Positions 46,866 through 57,431 of a stretch of 64,000 nt of DNA are shown piece by piece; the first letter of the stretch is position 1, and the number at the start of each line of letters is the position of its first letter. Under the pieces are notes generated by a model. The model ran no database searches. It had not been told where the DNA came from and saw only the letters and a program-made list of their open reading frames with translations. Source of the stretch: Salvia splendens (taxonomy: Eukaryota > Streptophyta > Magnoliopsida > Lamiales > Lamiaceae); contig NC_056032.1 in the NCBI RefSeq assembly GCF_004379255.2, forward strand, positions 26,447,322 to 26,511,321. The letters run 5' to 3'. Position numbers and translations under genes: made by a program.

Positions 46866-47728
46866 TTTTATAAATTGAAGTTGTGAAATCATATCACTGA
46901 ATTTTCGTTGTTTTACCGAACTCAAAACTATCCTTTATTTAATTTTTTATTATTTGTGTTGGTCATTTCTAGTTTTAATTAATTCAAATCCAAAAGTAAG
47001 TTCTTCCAAATAGTATATGATGTCAAGTACATAGTAGCCCGTTGTAAACTTATTTCATATGAACAATACTGTCATTTAACTATACTATCTCTACACTTTA
47101 CACTTGTTGTTATTTTAGTGCTAATAATAGTACAACAAGGGAACGAAGTGGTGAGTCGTGCGTTTGCATTTTGTTTTTATTATTTTTTGTTGGTTTTTAT
47201 TTATATAGTTGTTTTGTTTATGTTTTAATAATTCTAAGTTAGAAATCTTTTTGAACTTAACATAGAAAACTTAGAAATTTATATGCTTAGGGACATTAGA
47301 TCAAGTTATCTAGACCAGAAAGTTCTGATTTTTTTATTTGAGTCATCTTGATATAATGATGTAAACATTTAGTATAAAGTGTATAATTAGTGAATTATTT
47401 GTTTATCTTGAATCATACTTTAACCTTGAGACATTTGAGCTTTAAATTTATTTCTAATGTGATTTATTTGAACTTTTAAAATGTGATTTATTTGAACTTA
47501 TATACTTATTTTTAGAACTTGCTCATAATCTGTCTAAATCTACTTAATGATTATATTGATAAAAGATGAAGTTGGGATATTCTTTTGAAGCTTTCTTTTA
47601 CACTTAAATTGATTTACTGTTAGTATAATTTTTGGGATACCTAGAATATTTTGTGAAAAGGAGTTGGAAAGATAAAAAAGAAAATTTGAGAAAAATAAAA
47701 ATTTCAGTGCAATAAATTCCTAAAAATG
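46866..47728. other. AT-rich stretch, no gene seen
   Basis: No ORF above background and no repeat structure was noticed. Confidence 0.5.
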
Positions 47729-47730
47729 TA

Positions 47731-49379
47731 CTCCCTCTGTCCCAGTAAAACTGAAACTTTTTTCCCTTTTGGGTTATCCTATTAAAAATGAAACGTTTCC
47801 TAAAATGGAAAAAACACTCTCTCTACTTTTTCCTCTCTTTTACTTTATTCTATCTTCATAACTCATAACACAACAATACATAACATCTCGTGCCGAAAAG
47901 CAAATGCTTATATTTGATGCACTATTTTTACCACATTTTGGAACGTTATATTTTGATTTTATTCACGGGTTGGGGGTCTTCCTAAACCCCCCGCCCACAT
48001 TGGGTGTTCTTGATTAAAAAAAAAGAAGTATACAATGAAGAAATAGTATAGCTAAAGGTCAGTACCGAGATATCGAACACAGAGAATATAATTGCAACTG
48101 ACTATCATGTACTAAGCGTCATATACTATCTACAGAAACAAGAGTTTTGGGTCGGATTGATTAACTAGGCTGAAATAAATAAAGCAAATAAAGTCAAACA
48201 TTTAAATAACCAAAGTAAATCAGGCAAAGAGTGGAATTCCAATGATAGAGCTTTCACAATTATGGTTTACATAAAACACAATTATGATACTCTAGCACAG
48301 TTCATGCATTATTAGAACGAGTCACATAAGTATTGCGCATGCGGCACAAAGTAGGTTACACACTAAGGTCCTCAATCTTAGATTAGCAACTCCCAAAAGC
48401 TCAATTAGACCCTCAAGATGACCTCACTCTTAATTAAAAGTACCATTTTAAGGGGAATTAATTGTAGTGTCAACTAAACTCTTCTAAATCGCAAGCCTCC
48501 TCTCACGATTGTGTTGCAAGTCAATAGATCATCATAAAATGTGTCACTCAAACATGAAGCAATTATCCAACACTTAGAATAGAAGCATGCAATGAACAAA
48601 ACAAATACCAAAAACTGGAATTATATAAACCAATAAAAGTTACTATCTCATCAAAAGAATTCTTATAGTTTAGCGACTCATAGACAAATTACAAAAACTA
48701 CAAATTAAAGTACAAAATATAAAGAAAAAGCAAACAAAACCCAAGGATGAATTGTTGTGCAATCTTTAGTCTTCCCTTGCCTTGCTCCAATCTCCAAGAA
48801 TAGTGGATGGAATGATGGATGGAGGAAATAGGGTTGAAGAATGGAGGAGCCTTGGGGGCTCCCCAATTTTGGAGGCTATTAATATGTGTATATTATGAAT
48901 TAGGTTATGGGGTATATATAGGCTTGAAAAAGATTTAAACTTGGTAAAAAAGTGTCCTCCAAGTTGGAAATTTCGTGCTCCATAGGTTAAGGAAAATATT
49001 GGCTTCACAAGCTAATAGTTTCTTTCCTTCCTTGATTTTCCGCCTAGATTCAGCACTTTGACAGCAATGCGCGACTTTTGTATAATGTCTATAACTTTCT
49101 CCATAGAACTCCGATTGAGATGATCAAGGTACCAATGCGAAGCTCTTTCAAAGAAAAAGAGAATGGTATGTCGCACGCCCTGATCGGACTTCAGAATCGC
49201 AGGAAACATGGGTCTGAATTGGGACTATTGCGCGTGAACCGGCCCAGCGGGCCGCTGGACATCTTCTGAGCTCTCTGGATTAGACATGTAAAGCAAGTTT
49301 GACACTCAAAACGAACCAAATAACGGCCTTAAAACAGTGCAAAATCTGAGCATATCAATATTTAATGGGACGGATGGAG
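47731..49379. mobile_element. Stowaway-like MITE split by a solo LTR
   Basis: The left part starts TA-CTCCCTCTGTCCCAGTAAAA; the right part ends GGGACGGATGGAG-TA. Joining 47731-47952 with 49363-49379 gives a normal Stowaway of ~240 bp in which GAACGTTATATTTAATGGG reads through. Confidence 0.85.
47953..49357 (-). mobile_element. Solo LTR (gypsy, Athila/Tat-like) inside Stowaway
   Basis: This 1405-bp insert is flanked by ATATT on both sides (47948-47952, 49358-49362). On the minus strand it begins TGATATGCTCAGATTTTGC. A TATA box lies at 48913-48920 (CTATATATACC on the minus strand), followed by a Thr/Ser/Pro-coding leader-like stretch, and near the 3' end the words GTTCGATATCTCGGTACTGAC that recall Athila/Tat LTR ends. 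There is no internal domain. Small frames at 48766-49008 and 49012-49209 are not genes. Confidence 0.75.
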
Positions 49380-49381
49380 TA

Positions 49382-50186
49382 TATAAAAAGGGGACACACA
49401 AGTAACATTGAAAGATTGAAAGTTAAAAAGAAAAAGAAAAAATTCAAGGAATTTGGGAGAGGGAAGAAATATAGACAATCTTGTATTTACTGAAATTTGA
49501 AGTATTGGAAATAATACTAAATCAAAGTGACAGTGTTGAATTATCTTTGCTATTCTTTGAGATTTTTTGTCACTTAGAATATTTTCTGTTATCTTACAAA
49601 AAAAGCTTACATCATAATCAAAATAAAATAATTATTAATTTTTTATTTTTATTACATTAAATAGAGAATAGATTATAATTTGAGCAAACATATAGTTAAA
49701 TTTTGCATATTACACGATCGGGGAACATACAATTTTCTACAGACTATGAGCGCGAGTAATAAATAAACGTCCAAACATTTGTCGGTGTGTATTTCTAGGT
49801 GATCAACGAGTCAGTAACGAAAGTGCAATAATAAATTTGTTTGATTTGATTTGTGTCTTGATTAACTCATTGCTTATCCATGTTTTATGAAGTAACGAAG
49901 AAGTCTAATCCTTAGTATCTGTATTTCTTTCGTAGTTTCTCTCTTGCTTTATTTGATGACAACAAACATTTATGTTTGGTAGGTTTATAAAGATGGATTT
50001 TGCATGCATTTAAGACCTATATTTGGCTTGTTATAATTGCATAGCATATGAATTATAATCTTATATTGCATATTTTATGTATTGTGGTATTTTGATGTGT
50101 TAGTTTTATATTGATAGAAAAGGACTTAGGTAAAGAAATAAAGGCACAAAAAAAATCATCATTGTTTCATACTCCATCTTGCCCAC
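49382..50186. other. AT-rich stretch, no gene seen
   Basis: No coding or repeat structure is recognised up to the target site of the next retrotransposon. Confidence 0.5.
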
Positions 50187-50191
50187 CTTAG

Positions 50192-50738
50192 TGTTGCATG
50201 CATGATCATTCATGCGTAAAATGCATGCAACACAAGATAGCGAGCTATAAAGGAAGTCGTTGGAAGTTGGGAGTTAAGTAGGAGTTAGTTGCTGTGTAAC
50301 TAACTCAAGCCAGCTGGCAATCATCACGTGAGATATGACGTGTTGCAGCCAATGAGAGTCGAGCACGTGGATGTTAGTTAGTTAAGTGAGCTAAGATGAA
50401 GAGTATAAGTAGAGGAGTTGCTTATTTCTTTCGGTTATGTCGAGTATAGTGTTGAATTGTAAATCGGAGCTTAGATCGTGGATCTAGTTCCTCCTCTTCG
50501 TTTGATTGTTTCTATCGTGTAAACTTCTTGTTGATTCAATAATACGATCCTCGATTGTTCATTCAAGAGTTGCTTTGCGTATTATCGCTGAGTTCGGCAA
50601 TGCCGAACTAAGAGAGGGAGACCGAGAAGAAGTCACTGAGTTCGGCAGTGACGAGCTAAGATAGGGAGACCGCGAAGAAGTCACTGAGTTCGGCAGTGGC
50701 GAGCTAATATAGGGAAGCTACGAGCTCGGATCGTAACA
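50192..50738 (+). repeat. 5' LTR of the chromovirus
   Basis: TGTTGCATGCATGATCATTC to GGATCGTAACA. The start is a nested palindrome-like run (TGCATGCATGATCATTCATG). Near the end a ~50-bp unit with GAAGTCACTGAGTTCGGCAG is repeated in tandem. Confidence 0.95.
50404..50410 (+). promoter_or_regulatory. Likely TATA box in the chromovirus LTR
   Basis: TATAAGT lies in GAAGAGTATAAGTAGAGGAG, ~335 bp upstream of the LTR end. The assignment is by position only; the same site recurs in the 3' LTR. Confidence 0.45.
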
Positions 50739-50740
50739 AG

Positions 50741-50755
50741 TGGTATCAGAGCAGT
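50741..50755 (+). other. Primer binding site of the chromovirus
   Basis: TGGTATCAGAGCAGT lies two bases after the LTR, complementary to initiator tRNA-Met. Confidence 0.9.
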
Positions 50756-50794
50756 CGATCTCCGGAAACTGGAACGGTGACGCGAGGCGCTGAA

Positions 50795-53700
50795 ATGGAG
50801 AAGAAAATGGCGGAATTGATGGATCAGAAGTTAAGTGAGCGTGATCAAGTCATTCATGAGCAGGAAATCCAAATTTTGGAATTGAGGCAAGCAATCGCTA
50901 CGATTAATTTGCAGAATCAGAAAAACAACGCAGCAATGGATAATGGTGAAGGAAGTAGCGAAGGAAAATCAGATTGGGGAAGATCTACTCGATATGAGTT
51001 TCCTAAATTTGATGGTGAAGGATTTGAAGGTTGGATGATGAGAGCTGAATATTTTTTTCAAGTAGCAAGGGTACCAGAGGCGGAGAAAGTAAAGGTAGCA
51101 GCAATTCATATGGAAGGAAAAGCTCTCCAATGGCATAGAGGATTTTTGACTCTACATGGAAATGAGGCGTATGTTGATTGGAGATATTACATCTCGTGCG
51201 TAGCAGCTCGCTTTGGAGCTCATGCTTTTGAGGATCCGCTTGCAGATCTGAGGAATCTCAAACAAAAAGGTACGCTACAATCATACATGGATACTTTTGA
51301 TGAGTTGTATCCGAGAGCTAGTATAAGAGAGGATCAAGCACTTAGTTTTTTCTTATCTGGACTTATTGATGAACTACAAATGCCAGTGAGAATGTTTAAA
51401 CCTAAGAGCTTGGCTGAGGCTTACTCATTAGCTAAATTGCAAGAACTAACTGTGAAGGCTTTAGGAATTAAGCCTAAGGTGATGCAGAGTAATGTGTATT
51501 CTAATAGCAGTTATTACTCGAGTAGTAAGCCTCTGGCAGTCACCACTAATAGTAAACCTGTGGTGAATACTAACAATTGGAGTGGAGGTAATAAGGAGCC
51601 TAATCGTTTGGGTGGTGTTAGAGCTAGCACTAATCTATCACCCAAAGAAATGGATGAAAAAAGAGCTAGGAAGGAGTGTTTCTGGTGCACTGAAAAATTC
51701 ACTCCTAATCATCAATGTTCTAAGAGGAAATTTTATGTTATACAACTGATTGAGCTGGGAGACACAGCAGAAAGTGAGGAACAAGCAGATTTGGCAGATG
51801 AAACAAGGGATGGTGAAGAACCGGATCTCCAGCTGTCTTTACATGCTGTTTGGGGTAAGAATGGACCTCAACTGATGAGGATTAGGGGAATCTGTCAGAA
51901 AAAGGCTTTAAAGATCTTAATTGATACTGGGAGTACTCATAACTTCTTGAGTTCCAGAGTAGCTAAAAAGATTAAGTGTGAACTCACTGCAGTGAGCTCT
52001 AAGGCTGTAGAGGTTGCTAATGGACAACTACTGCAATGCAATCAGAAATGTAGTAACCTTGAGTGGGAAATGCAGGGAGCAACATTTCAAGCTGAGGTCT
52101 ATCTTATTCATTTAGAAACTTATGATTTGATATTGGGTGGTGCTTGGTTGTCTACCTTGGGTGAGATTACATGGGATTTCAACAAGCTGACTATGCAATT
52201 CAAATTATCTGGTGCGGTTGTGAAGTTGCAAGGAGAGCTATGGTCACCAAAATCTGATCAATTACATTGTTTACATATCTGCAACCTGCAAGAAAAAGAT
52301 GAAAATGAAAGAAAGATCAGCCAGCTGATGCCTTCAATAGAAGAGGAAATTTCCTTCTGTTATGAGATCAGTACAGAGGAAATATGGCCAGAACTTAAAC
52401 TGATATTGGATGAGAATGAAGCCATATTTGCAGAGCCAAGTTCATTACCACCACCGAGGGAGCAAGATCACAAAATCATTTTGAAAGAGGGGTCTAATGC
52501 TGTCAACATAAGGCCCTATAAATATGCTTCCAAACAGAAAGATATCATTGAAACTATGATTGATGAAATGCTGAAATCTGGAGTTATAAGGCATAGTGAG
52601 AGTTCCTTTGCTAGCCCTATTGTTTTAGTCAAGAAGAAGGACTCATCATGGCGCATGTGTGTGGATTATAGAGCTTTAAATGCTATCACGGTTAAGGATA
52701 AATATCCTATACCGGTTATTGAGGAGCTTTTGGATGAGTTGGGTGGGGCTACTTGGTTTTCTAAAATTGATCTACGGTCTGGCTATTGGCAAGTTCGAAT
52801 GAGGCTGGAGGACATCCATAAAACAGCCTTCAAAACTCACTCCGGTCACTATGAATTTTTAGTGATGCCATTTGGATTAACAAATGCTCCGGCCACCTTT
52901 CAAAACTTGATGAATTCTGTCTTCAGAGAGCATTTGAGGAAATTTATTTTGGTTTTCTTTGATGACATCTTGATCTATAGCAAAAGTAAGGAAGACCATG
53001 AGTTTCACTTGAAGGCTGTGATGAACTTAATGAAGCAGCACAGCCTTCTAGCTAAGAAGTCTAAATGTAGTTTTGGGTGTAGAAGGGTGGAATACTTGGG
53101 ACATGTCATTTCTGCTGATGGTGTTGCTACTGATGAAGCCAAGATAGCAGCGGTTAAGAATTGGCCAAGACCAAAAACGATTAAACATGTTAGAAGCTTC
53201 TTGGGTTTAACTGGATATTATAGGCGATTTGTATACAATTATGGAGTCATTGCTAAACCATTGATAGAGGTGACAAAAGGTGCTGCATTTAGTTGGCCTG
53301 AGGAAGCACAAGAGGCTTTTGATAAATTAAAAAGTGCTATGATATCTGCACCAGTTTTAGCTTTACCCGATTTCTCCAAGGAGTTTGTAGTTGAAACAGA
53401 CGCATCTGGAGTGGGTATTGGTGCTGTACTAATGCAGGAGAAACATCCTATAGCTTTTATCAGCAAAGCCTTAACTCCTAAACATCAAGCCCTGTCTGTG
53501 TATGAAAAAGAACTCTTGGCTATCTTGATGGCAGTAAAAAAATGGTATTACTACCTGCAATGTAGGAGGTTTATAATCCTAACTGATCATCAGAGCCTCA
53601 AATATTTGGTTGAGCAGAAGTTGACAACTCCAACTCAACAAGCTTGGATGACAAAACTTATGCAATTCGATTATGAGATAAGGTACAAGAAAGGATGTGA

Positions 53701-55204
53701 TAATGCAGTGGCTGATGCCTTATCTAGGGTGCCAGAATCTATGATATTTGCTCTAACTTCTCTTATAATTCCCTTGGAATTAATTGAGCAGATTAAGGAA
53801 TCTTGGAAAGCAGATCAACAAATTCAATTAATTTTGAATGCAAAACAGACTGATACTACTTCTCACCCTAAATTTAGCTGGAAAAATGGTGAGTTAAGGA
53901 GAAATGGCAGACTTGTAGTTGGAAATGATGTATTCTTGAAGGCCAAAATTCTAACTATATTCCATGAGTCTGCAACAGCTGGCCATTCGGGTGTGTTGGG
54001 AACTTACAAGAGGATCTCTGCCTTGTGTTATTGGCCTAAAATGATGAAGGATGTTAAAGAATTGGTGAGGATGTGTGTGACTTGCCAAAGATATAAACCA
54101 AGCACTACTTCCCCGGCTGGATTACTTCAACCCCTGCCTATGCCTGCTGCAATTTTTACTGATATCACTATGGATTTCATAGAGGCTTTACCTACTTCGC
54201 ATGGAAAAGACACTATATTTGTGGTGGTAGACCGGTTGAGTAAGTATGCTCATTTTATGGCTTTGTCCCATCCTTTTACAGCCAAGAAAGTAGCAGAAAT
54301 ATTCATGGATTTTGTTTTCAAATTACATGGCATGCCTGCTAAAATTGTGAGTGATCGAGGTGCTGTGTTTGTGGGAGCTTTCTGGAAGGAGTTTATGACT
54401 TTATTGGGTGTGGAATTGCTATATTCTACAGCCTATCACCCTGAGACCGATGGACAATCTGAGGTTGTTAATAGATGTTTACAATGTTATTTGAGATGCT
54501 CTATGGGAGAGAAACCACACTCTTGGGTTCAATGGCTGGGATTAGCCGAATATTGGTACAACACTACTTATCACTCGAGTATTCGGATGACTCCCTTTGA
54601 AGCATTATATGGATTTCCACCTCCTTTACATGTCCCATACCTACCTGGGGATTCAGATATTGAAGCTATAGACATTGCTTTGAGAGATAGAGAGGAGATG
54701 ATTGTCATATTAAAGAAAAATATTGAGAAAGCTGCAGCAAGAATGAAGAAACAAGCTGATCTTCATCGTTTTGACAGAGAGTTTCAGATTGGTGATTGGG
54801 TTTGGCTGAAGCTTCAAGACTATAGGCAGAAATCTATTCGGGGCAAACACCACAAGTTCGAAGCTAAGTTTTTTGGACCATATCAGATCGTGGATAGAAT
54901 GGGGAAGGTAGCTTATAAGCTGAATTTACCCTCATCAGCTGCTATACATGATGTCTTTCATGTTTCATTACTGAAGCCCGCTGCACCTCCTCTCGGGCCT
55001 ATTTCAGATCTACCATCTACATCTCATATCAATGATGCTATACCACAAGCGATTCTGGATAGAAAAATGGTGAAGCGACACAATCAAGCGGCTACAAAAT
55101 GGCTGATCCATTGGAAAGATAGATCCCCTGCCGATGCTTCTTGGGAATTCGCGGACGTGATCACCGAGCGTTTCCCTTGGTTCCTTGAGGACAAGGAACC
55201 TTAA
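50795..55204 (+). CDS. Gag-pol polyprotein of a chromodomain gypsy element, intact
   Basis: The frame is open from a GTG at 50777; the first ATG, 50795 (MEKKMAELMDQKLSERDQVI, a short coiled coil), is the likelier start, giving 1469 residues. Domains in order: gag (~65-230; FPKFDGEGFEGWMMRAEYFF, ALQWHRGFL); a variant zinc knuckle (CFWCTEKFTPNHQC, ~295); aspartic protease (LIDTGSTHNFLSS, ~376); reverse transcriptase (~560-740; WRMCVDYRALN, FDDILIYS with Phe before DD at ~722); RNase H (~865-985; ETDASGVGIGAVL, TDHQSLKYL); integrase zinc site (HESATAGHSG, CVTCQRYK, ~1057); DDE core (TMDFIEALP, SDRGAVFVG, HPETDGQSEVVNR); a GPY-type tail (FFGPYQIVDRMG); and a chromodomain (~1415-1469; WLIHWKDRSPADASWEFADV). 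Chromodomains steer integration towards marked chromatin. No stop or frameshift was seen. Confidence 0.95.
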   Translation: MEKKMAELMDQKLSERDQVIHEQEIQILELRQAIATINLQNQKNNAAMDNGEGSSEGKSDWGRSTRYEFPKFDGEGFEGWMMRAEYFFQVARVPEAEKVKVAAIHMEGKALQWHRGFLTLHGNEAYVDWRYYISCVAARFGAHAFEDPLADLRNLKQKGTLQSYMDTFDELYPRASIREDQALSFFLSGLIDELQMPVRMFKPKSLAEAYSLAKLQELTVKALGIKPKVMQSNVYSNSSYYSSSKPLAVTTNSKPVVNTNNWSGGNKEPNRLGGVRASTNLSPKEMDEKRARKECFWCTEKFTPNHQCSKRKFYVIQLIELGDTAESEEQADLADETRDGEEPDLQLSLHAVWGKNGPQLMRIRGICQKKALKILIDTGSTHNFLSSRVAKKIKCELTAVSSKAVEVANGQLLQCNQKCSNLEWEMQGATFQAEVYLIHLETYDLILGGAWLSTLGEITWDFNKLTMQFKLSGAVVKLQGELWSPKSDQLHCLHICNLQEKDENERKISQLMPSIEEEISFCYEISTEEIWPELKLILDENEAIFAEPSSLPPPREQDHKIILKEGSNAVNIRPYKYASKQKDIIETMIDEMLKSGVIRHSESSFASPIVLVKKKDSSWRMCVDYRALNAITVKDKYPIPVIEELLDELGGATWFSKIDLRSGYWQVRMRLEDIHKTAFKTHSGHYEFLVMPFGLTNAPATFQNLMNSVFREHLRKFILVFFDDILIYSKSKEDHEFHLKAVMNLMKQHSLLAKKSKCSFGCRRVEYLGHVISADGVATDEAKIAAVKNWPRPKTIKHVRSFLGLTGYYRRFVYNYGVIAKPLIEVTKGAAFSWPEEAQEAFDKLKSAMISAPVLALPDFSKEFVVETDASGVGIGAVLMQEKHPIAFISKALTPKHQALSVYEKELLAILMAVKKWYYYLQCRRFIILTDHQSLKYLVEQKLTTPTQQAWMTKLMQFDYEIRYKKGCDNAVADALSRVPESMIFALTSLIIPLELIEQIKESWKADQQIQLILNAKQTDTTSHPKFSWKNGELRRNGRLVVGNDVFLKAKILTIFHESATAGHSGVLGTYKRISALCYWPKMMKDVKELVRMCVTCQRYKPSTTSPAGLLQPLPMPAAIFTDITMDFIEALPTSHGKDTIFVVVDRLSKYAHFMALSHPFTAKKVAEIFMDFVFKLHGMPAKIVSDRGAVFVGAFWKEFMTLLGVELLYSTAYHPETDGQSEVVNRCLQCYLRCSMGEKPHSWVQWLGLAEYWYNTTYHSSIRMTPFEALYGFPPPLHVPYLPGDSDIEAIDIALRDREEMIVILKKNIEKAAARMKKQADLHRFDREFQIGDWVWLKLQDYRQKSIRGKHHKFEAKFFGPYQIVDRMGKVAYKLNLPSSAAIHDVFHVSLLKPAAPPLGPISDLPSTSHINDAIPQAILDRKMVKRHNQAATKWLIHWKDRSPADASWEFADVITERFPWFLEDKEP

Positions 55205-55215
55205 GTCGGGGGTAT

Positions 55216-55762
55216 TGTTGCATGCATGATCATTCATGCGTAAAATGCATGCAACACAAGATAGCGAGCTATAAAGGAAGTCGTTGGAAGTTGGGAGTTA
55301 AGTAGGAGTTAGTTGCTGTGTAACTAACTCAAGCCAGCTGGCAATCATCACGTGAGATATGACGTGTTGCAGCCAATGAGAGTCGAGCACGTGGATGTTA
55401 GTTAGTTAAGTGAGCTAAGATGAAGAGTATAAGTAGAGGAGTTGCTTATTTCTTTCGGTTATGTCGAGTATAGTGTTGAATTGTAAATCGGAGCTTAGAT
55501 CGTGGATCTAGTTCCTCCTCTTCGTTTGATTGTTTCTATCGTGTAAACTTCTTGTTGATTCAATAATACGATCCTCGATTGTTCATTCAAGAGTTGCTTT
55601 GCGTATTATCGCTGAGTTCGGCAATGCCGAACTAAGAGAGGGAGACCGAGAAGAAGTCACTGAGTTCGGCAGTGACGAGCTAAGATAGGGAGACCGCGAA
55701 GAAGTCACTGAGTTCGGCAGTGGCGAGCTAATATAGGGAAGCTACGAGCTCGGATCGTAACA
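55216..55762 (+). repeat. 3' LTR of the chromovirus
   Basis: It has the same length and, by eye, the same sequence as the 5' LTR. It is preceded by GTCGGGGGTAT. Confidence 0.95.
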
Positions 55763-55767
55763 CTTAG

Positions 55768-55958
55768 ATAGACACATTTCTTTTCGCACTTATTTTAGGA
55801 AAATGATAATAAATAGTTAAAGTGAAGAGAAGTAAAATATGAGGGAGAATAATGTAGAAGAGACCATTCTCTATATTATTCTCTTTCTTACTTTACTTTC
55901 TCTCCACTTTATTATTCTCTTTCTTACTTTACTTTTTCTCCACTTTAACTCTTTATTA
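55768..55958. repeat. Hairpin-forming AT-rich stretch
   Basis: AGTTAAAGTGAAGAGAAGTAAA (about 55818-55840) and the words TTTACTTTCTCTCCACTTT and TTTACTTTTTCTCCACTTTA (55890-55945) form inverted arms of ~45-50 bp, the second arm duplicated in tandem. It may be the remnant of a MITE. Confidence 0.55.
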
Positions 55959-56156
55959 CTCAATCTGTCCCATAATAGATGGCATAGTTGGAAAATGACA
56001 TGAGATTTTAGGAGATATTGTTTTGTGTTAGGTGGAGAGATAAAACAGTATATTTATATTAATGTGAGGGAAACTTTCTCCAAAAAAGGAAATGTGACAA
56101 CTTTTATAGTACAAACTAAAAAGAAAAGTGTAACATCTATTATGGAACGAATGGAG
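55959..56156. mobile_element. Stowaway-like MITE
   Basis: It lies between TA dinucleotides. CTCAATCTGTCCCATAATAG and, on the minus strand, CTCCATTCGTTCCATAATAG are good inverted ends. ~198 bp; the 72-codon open frame across it is not a gene. Confidence 0.8.
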
Positions 56157-56358
56157 TATCATTTTCAAAACACGTATGAAAAAGAAATGTGTTATTTGAG
56201 ATGGGACTGGGAAATACTATTATTTTGTTTATCACATAGATAAAAAGTTAATAACATTAAAAAATATATAACAAAATCCACTAAATTGAAACGTGATCAA
56301 ACTTTTTACTACATAATTTGTAAACTACAATCATTTCATATTAATATAAAATATATAC

Positions 56359-56520
56359 TAACGCTTCTGTCCCATTGTATATGAGACAATTTTTTGGGCT
56401 ACAAGTTTTTAGAAGTGAAATAAAGTAAAAAGAATAATATGAAAGAAGATAAAGTAAGGGAGATAGAGTGTTATTTTTTACCATAAAAATATATCTAGCT
56501 TATACTGGGACGGGTTAAAA
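56359..56520. mobile_element. Degenerate Stowaway-like element
   Basis: The ends CGCTTCTGTCCCATTGTATA and TATACTGGGACGGG are inverted and of the Stowaway type but decayed. The remaining sequence between 56159 and 56752 shows no gene. Confidence 0.5.
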
Positions 56521-56752
56521 AAAATACGTCTTGCTTATAATGAGAGGAGAGATTACAAAATAATTTGTATGGATTGTTCAAAGCAATTACCGCCCCGATA
56601 ATATGAAAAAAGGTTTTGATATGATGAGTGCAAAGAAAACGTTTTGATCTGATCTGGGTGGCATATACAAATAGCGATGGCCAAATTTTTTTATCTCAAA
56701 TATTGAGAAACATATACAGAGAAAAGTATTAAAATAAGGGCAACATAAACAT

Positions 56753-57348
56753 TGATGGGGTACGGACTAAACAAGCCCATCAGCCCAAAGCCCAAGGAAG
56801 AGTATCAGTTCGGCATTACCAAAGAGTTCGGCCCCAGCCTACAGCTCGGTAAAAGCCGACCAGTCAAGCTCTACTCTCAGATCGGCTAAAGCTGCTCGGC
56901 AATAGTTCAGCAGTTCGGTCTCAGTATTCGACCGAACTGGAAGATAGTCAACTCATGCAGGATCACATGCAGGATAGTGGACCAAGTACAGAGATAGTGG
57001 ACTCATGCCGGATCTCATGCAAGATAGTGGACCCATGCAGGATCTCCATGACCTCCACGACATCCACAACCATCATTAGTGGTGATGCAAGCCACGATCT
57101 TAGTTCAATGTATAAATAGAACTTAGATCAGATAGAAAAAGTTAAGTTCTAAAGAAGTTCTCTAGAGATCAAATATCAAATAGCAAGTCTGTATTGTAAG
57201 CTGTAGAAAACAGATCAAGCAATACAACTCTGCCCTCTTTTCTTCCCGTGGACGTAGATTTACCTCAGTAAATCGAACCACGTAAATCTCTGTGTCGTGA
57301 TCTGTATTTTCCAGCATTCATCACCATCAAAAATTCGCCCAACCATCA
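56753..57348 (+). repeat. 5' LTR of the Tat-like element
   Basis: TGATGGGGTACGGACTAAAC to CCCAACCATCA, 596 bp. It has internal near-repeats of CATGCAGGATC...ATAGTGGAC (56950-57045) and many TTCGGC/CTCGG words. A TATA box lies at 57111. Confidence 0.95.
57111..57118 (+). promoter_or_regulatory. TATA box in the Tat-like LTR
   Basis: TATAAATA lies in TTCAATGTATAAATAGAACT, ~238 bp before the LTR end. The identical site in the 3' LTR is at 63828. Confidence 0.75.
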
Positions 57349-57349
57349 C

Positions 57350-57367
57350 TGGCGCCGTCTGTGGGAA
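57350..57367 (+). other. Primer binding site of the Tat-like element
   Basis: TGGCGCCGTCTGTGGGAA lies one base after the LTR. This PBS type is common in Tat-lineage elements. Confidence 0.85.
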
Positions 57368-57431
57368 ACAGAGAACCAAATTTGTGATAAAGCGAATTTT
57401 TGACCCTTTTTCCACCCAAAAAAAAAAAAAA

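Larger units (their letters stand above)
50192..55762 (+). mobile_element. Complete chromodomain-bearing gypsy retrotransposon
   Basis: This is a full-length 5571-bp element with LTRs at 50192-50738 and 55216-55762. Both are 547 bp, and no difference was seen by eye. The target duplication is CTTAG (50187-50191, 55763-55767). There is a tRNA-Met PBS, a single intact gag-pol ORF and a polypurine tract (AAGTCGGGGG, 55204-55213). The C-terminal chromodomain places it among the chromoviruses; the short LTR suggests a Reina-like lineage, not confirmed. Everything needed for transposition appears present, and identical LTRs imply a very recent insertion. Confidence 0.95.

Noticed and set aside
48766..49209. 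Two small minus-strand frames
   Set aside because: They lie within a solo LTR, downstream of its TATA box, with no domain.
56025..56243. 72-codon plus-strand frame
   Set aside because: It crosses a Stowaway element and its right flank.
57297..57431. Upstream extension of the Tat-like gag into the LTR
   Set aside because: It would start at GTG before the PBS; the ATG at 57432 is the better start.
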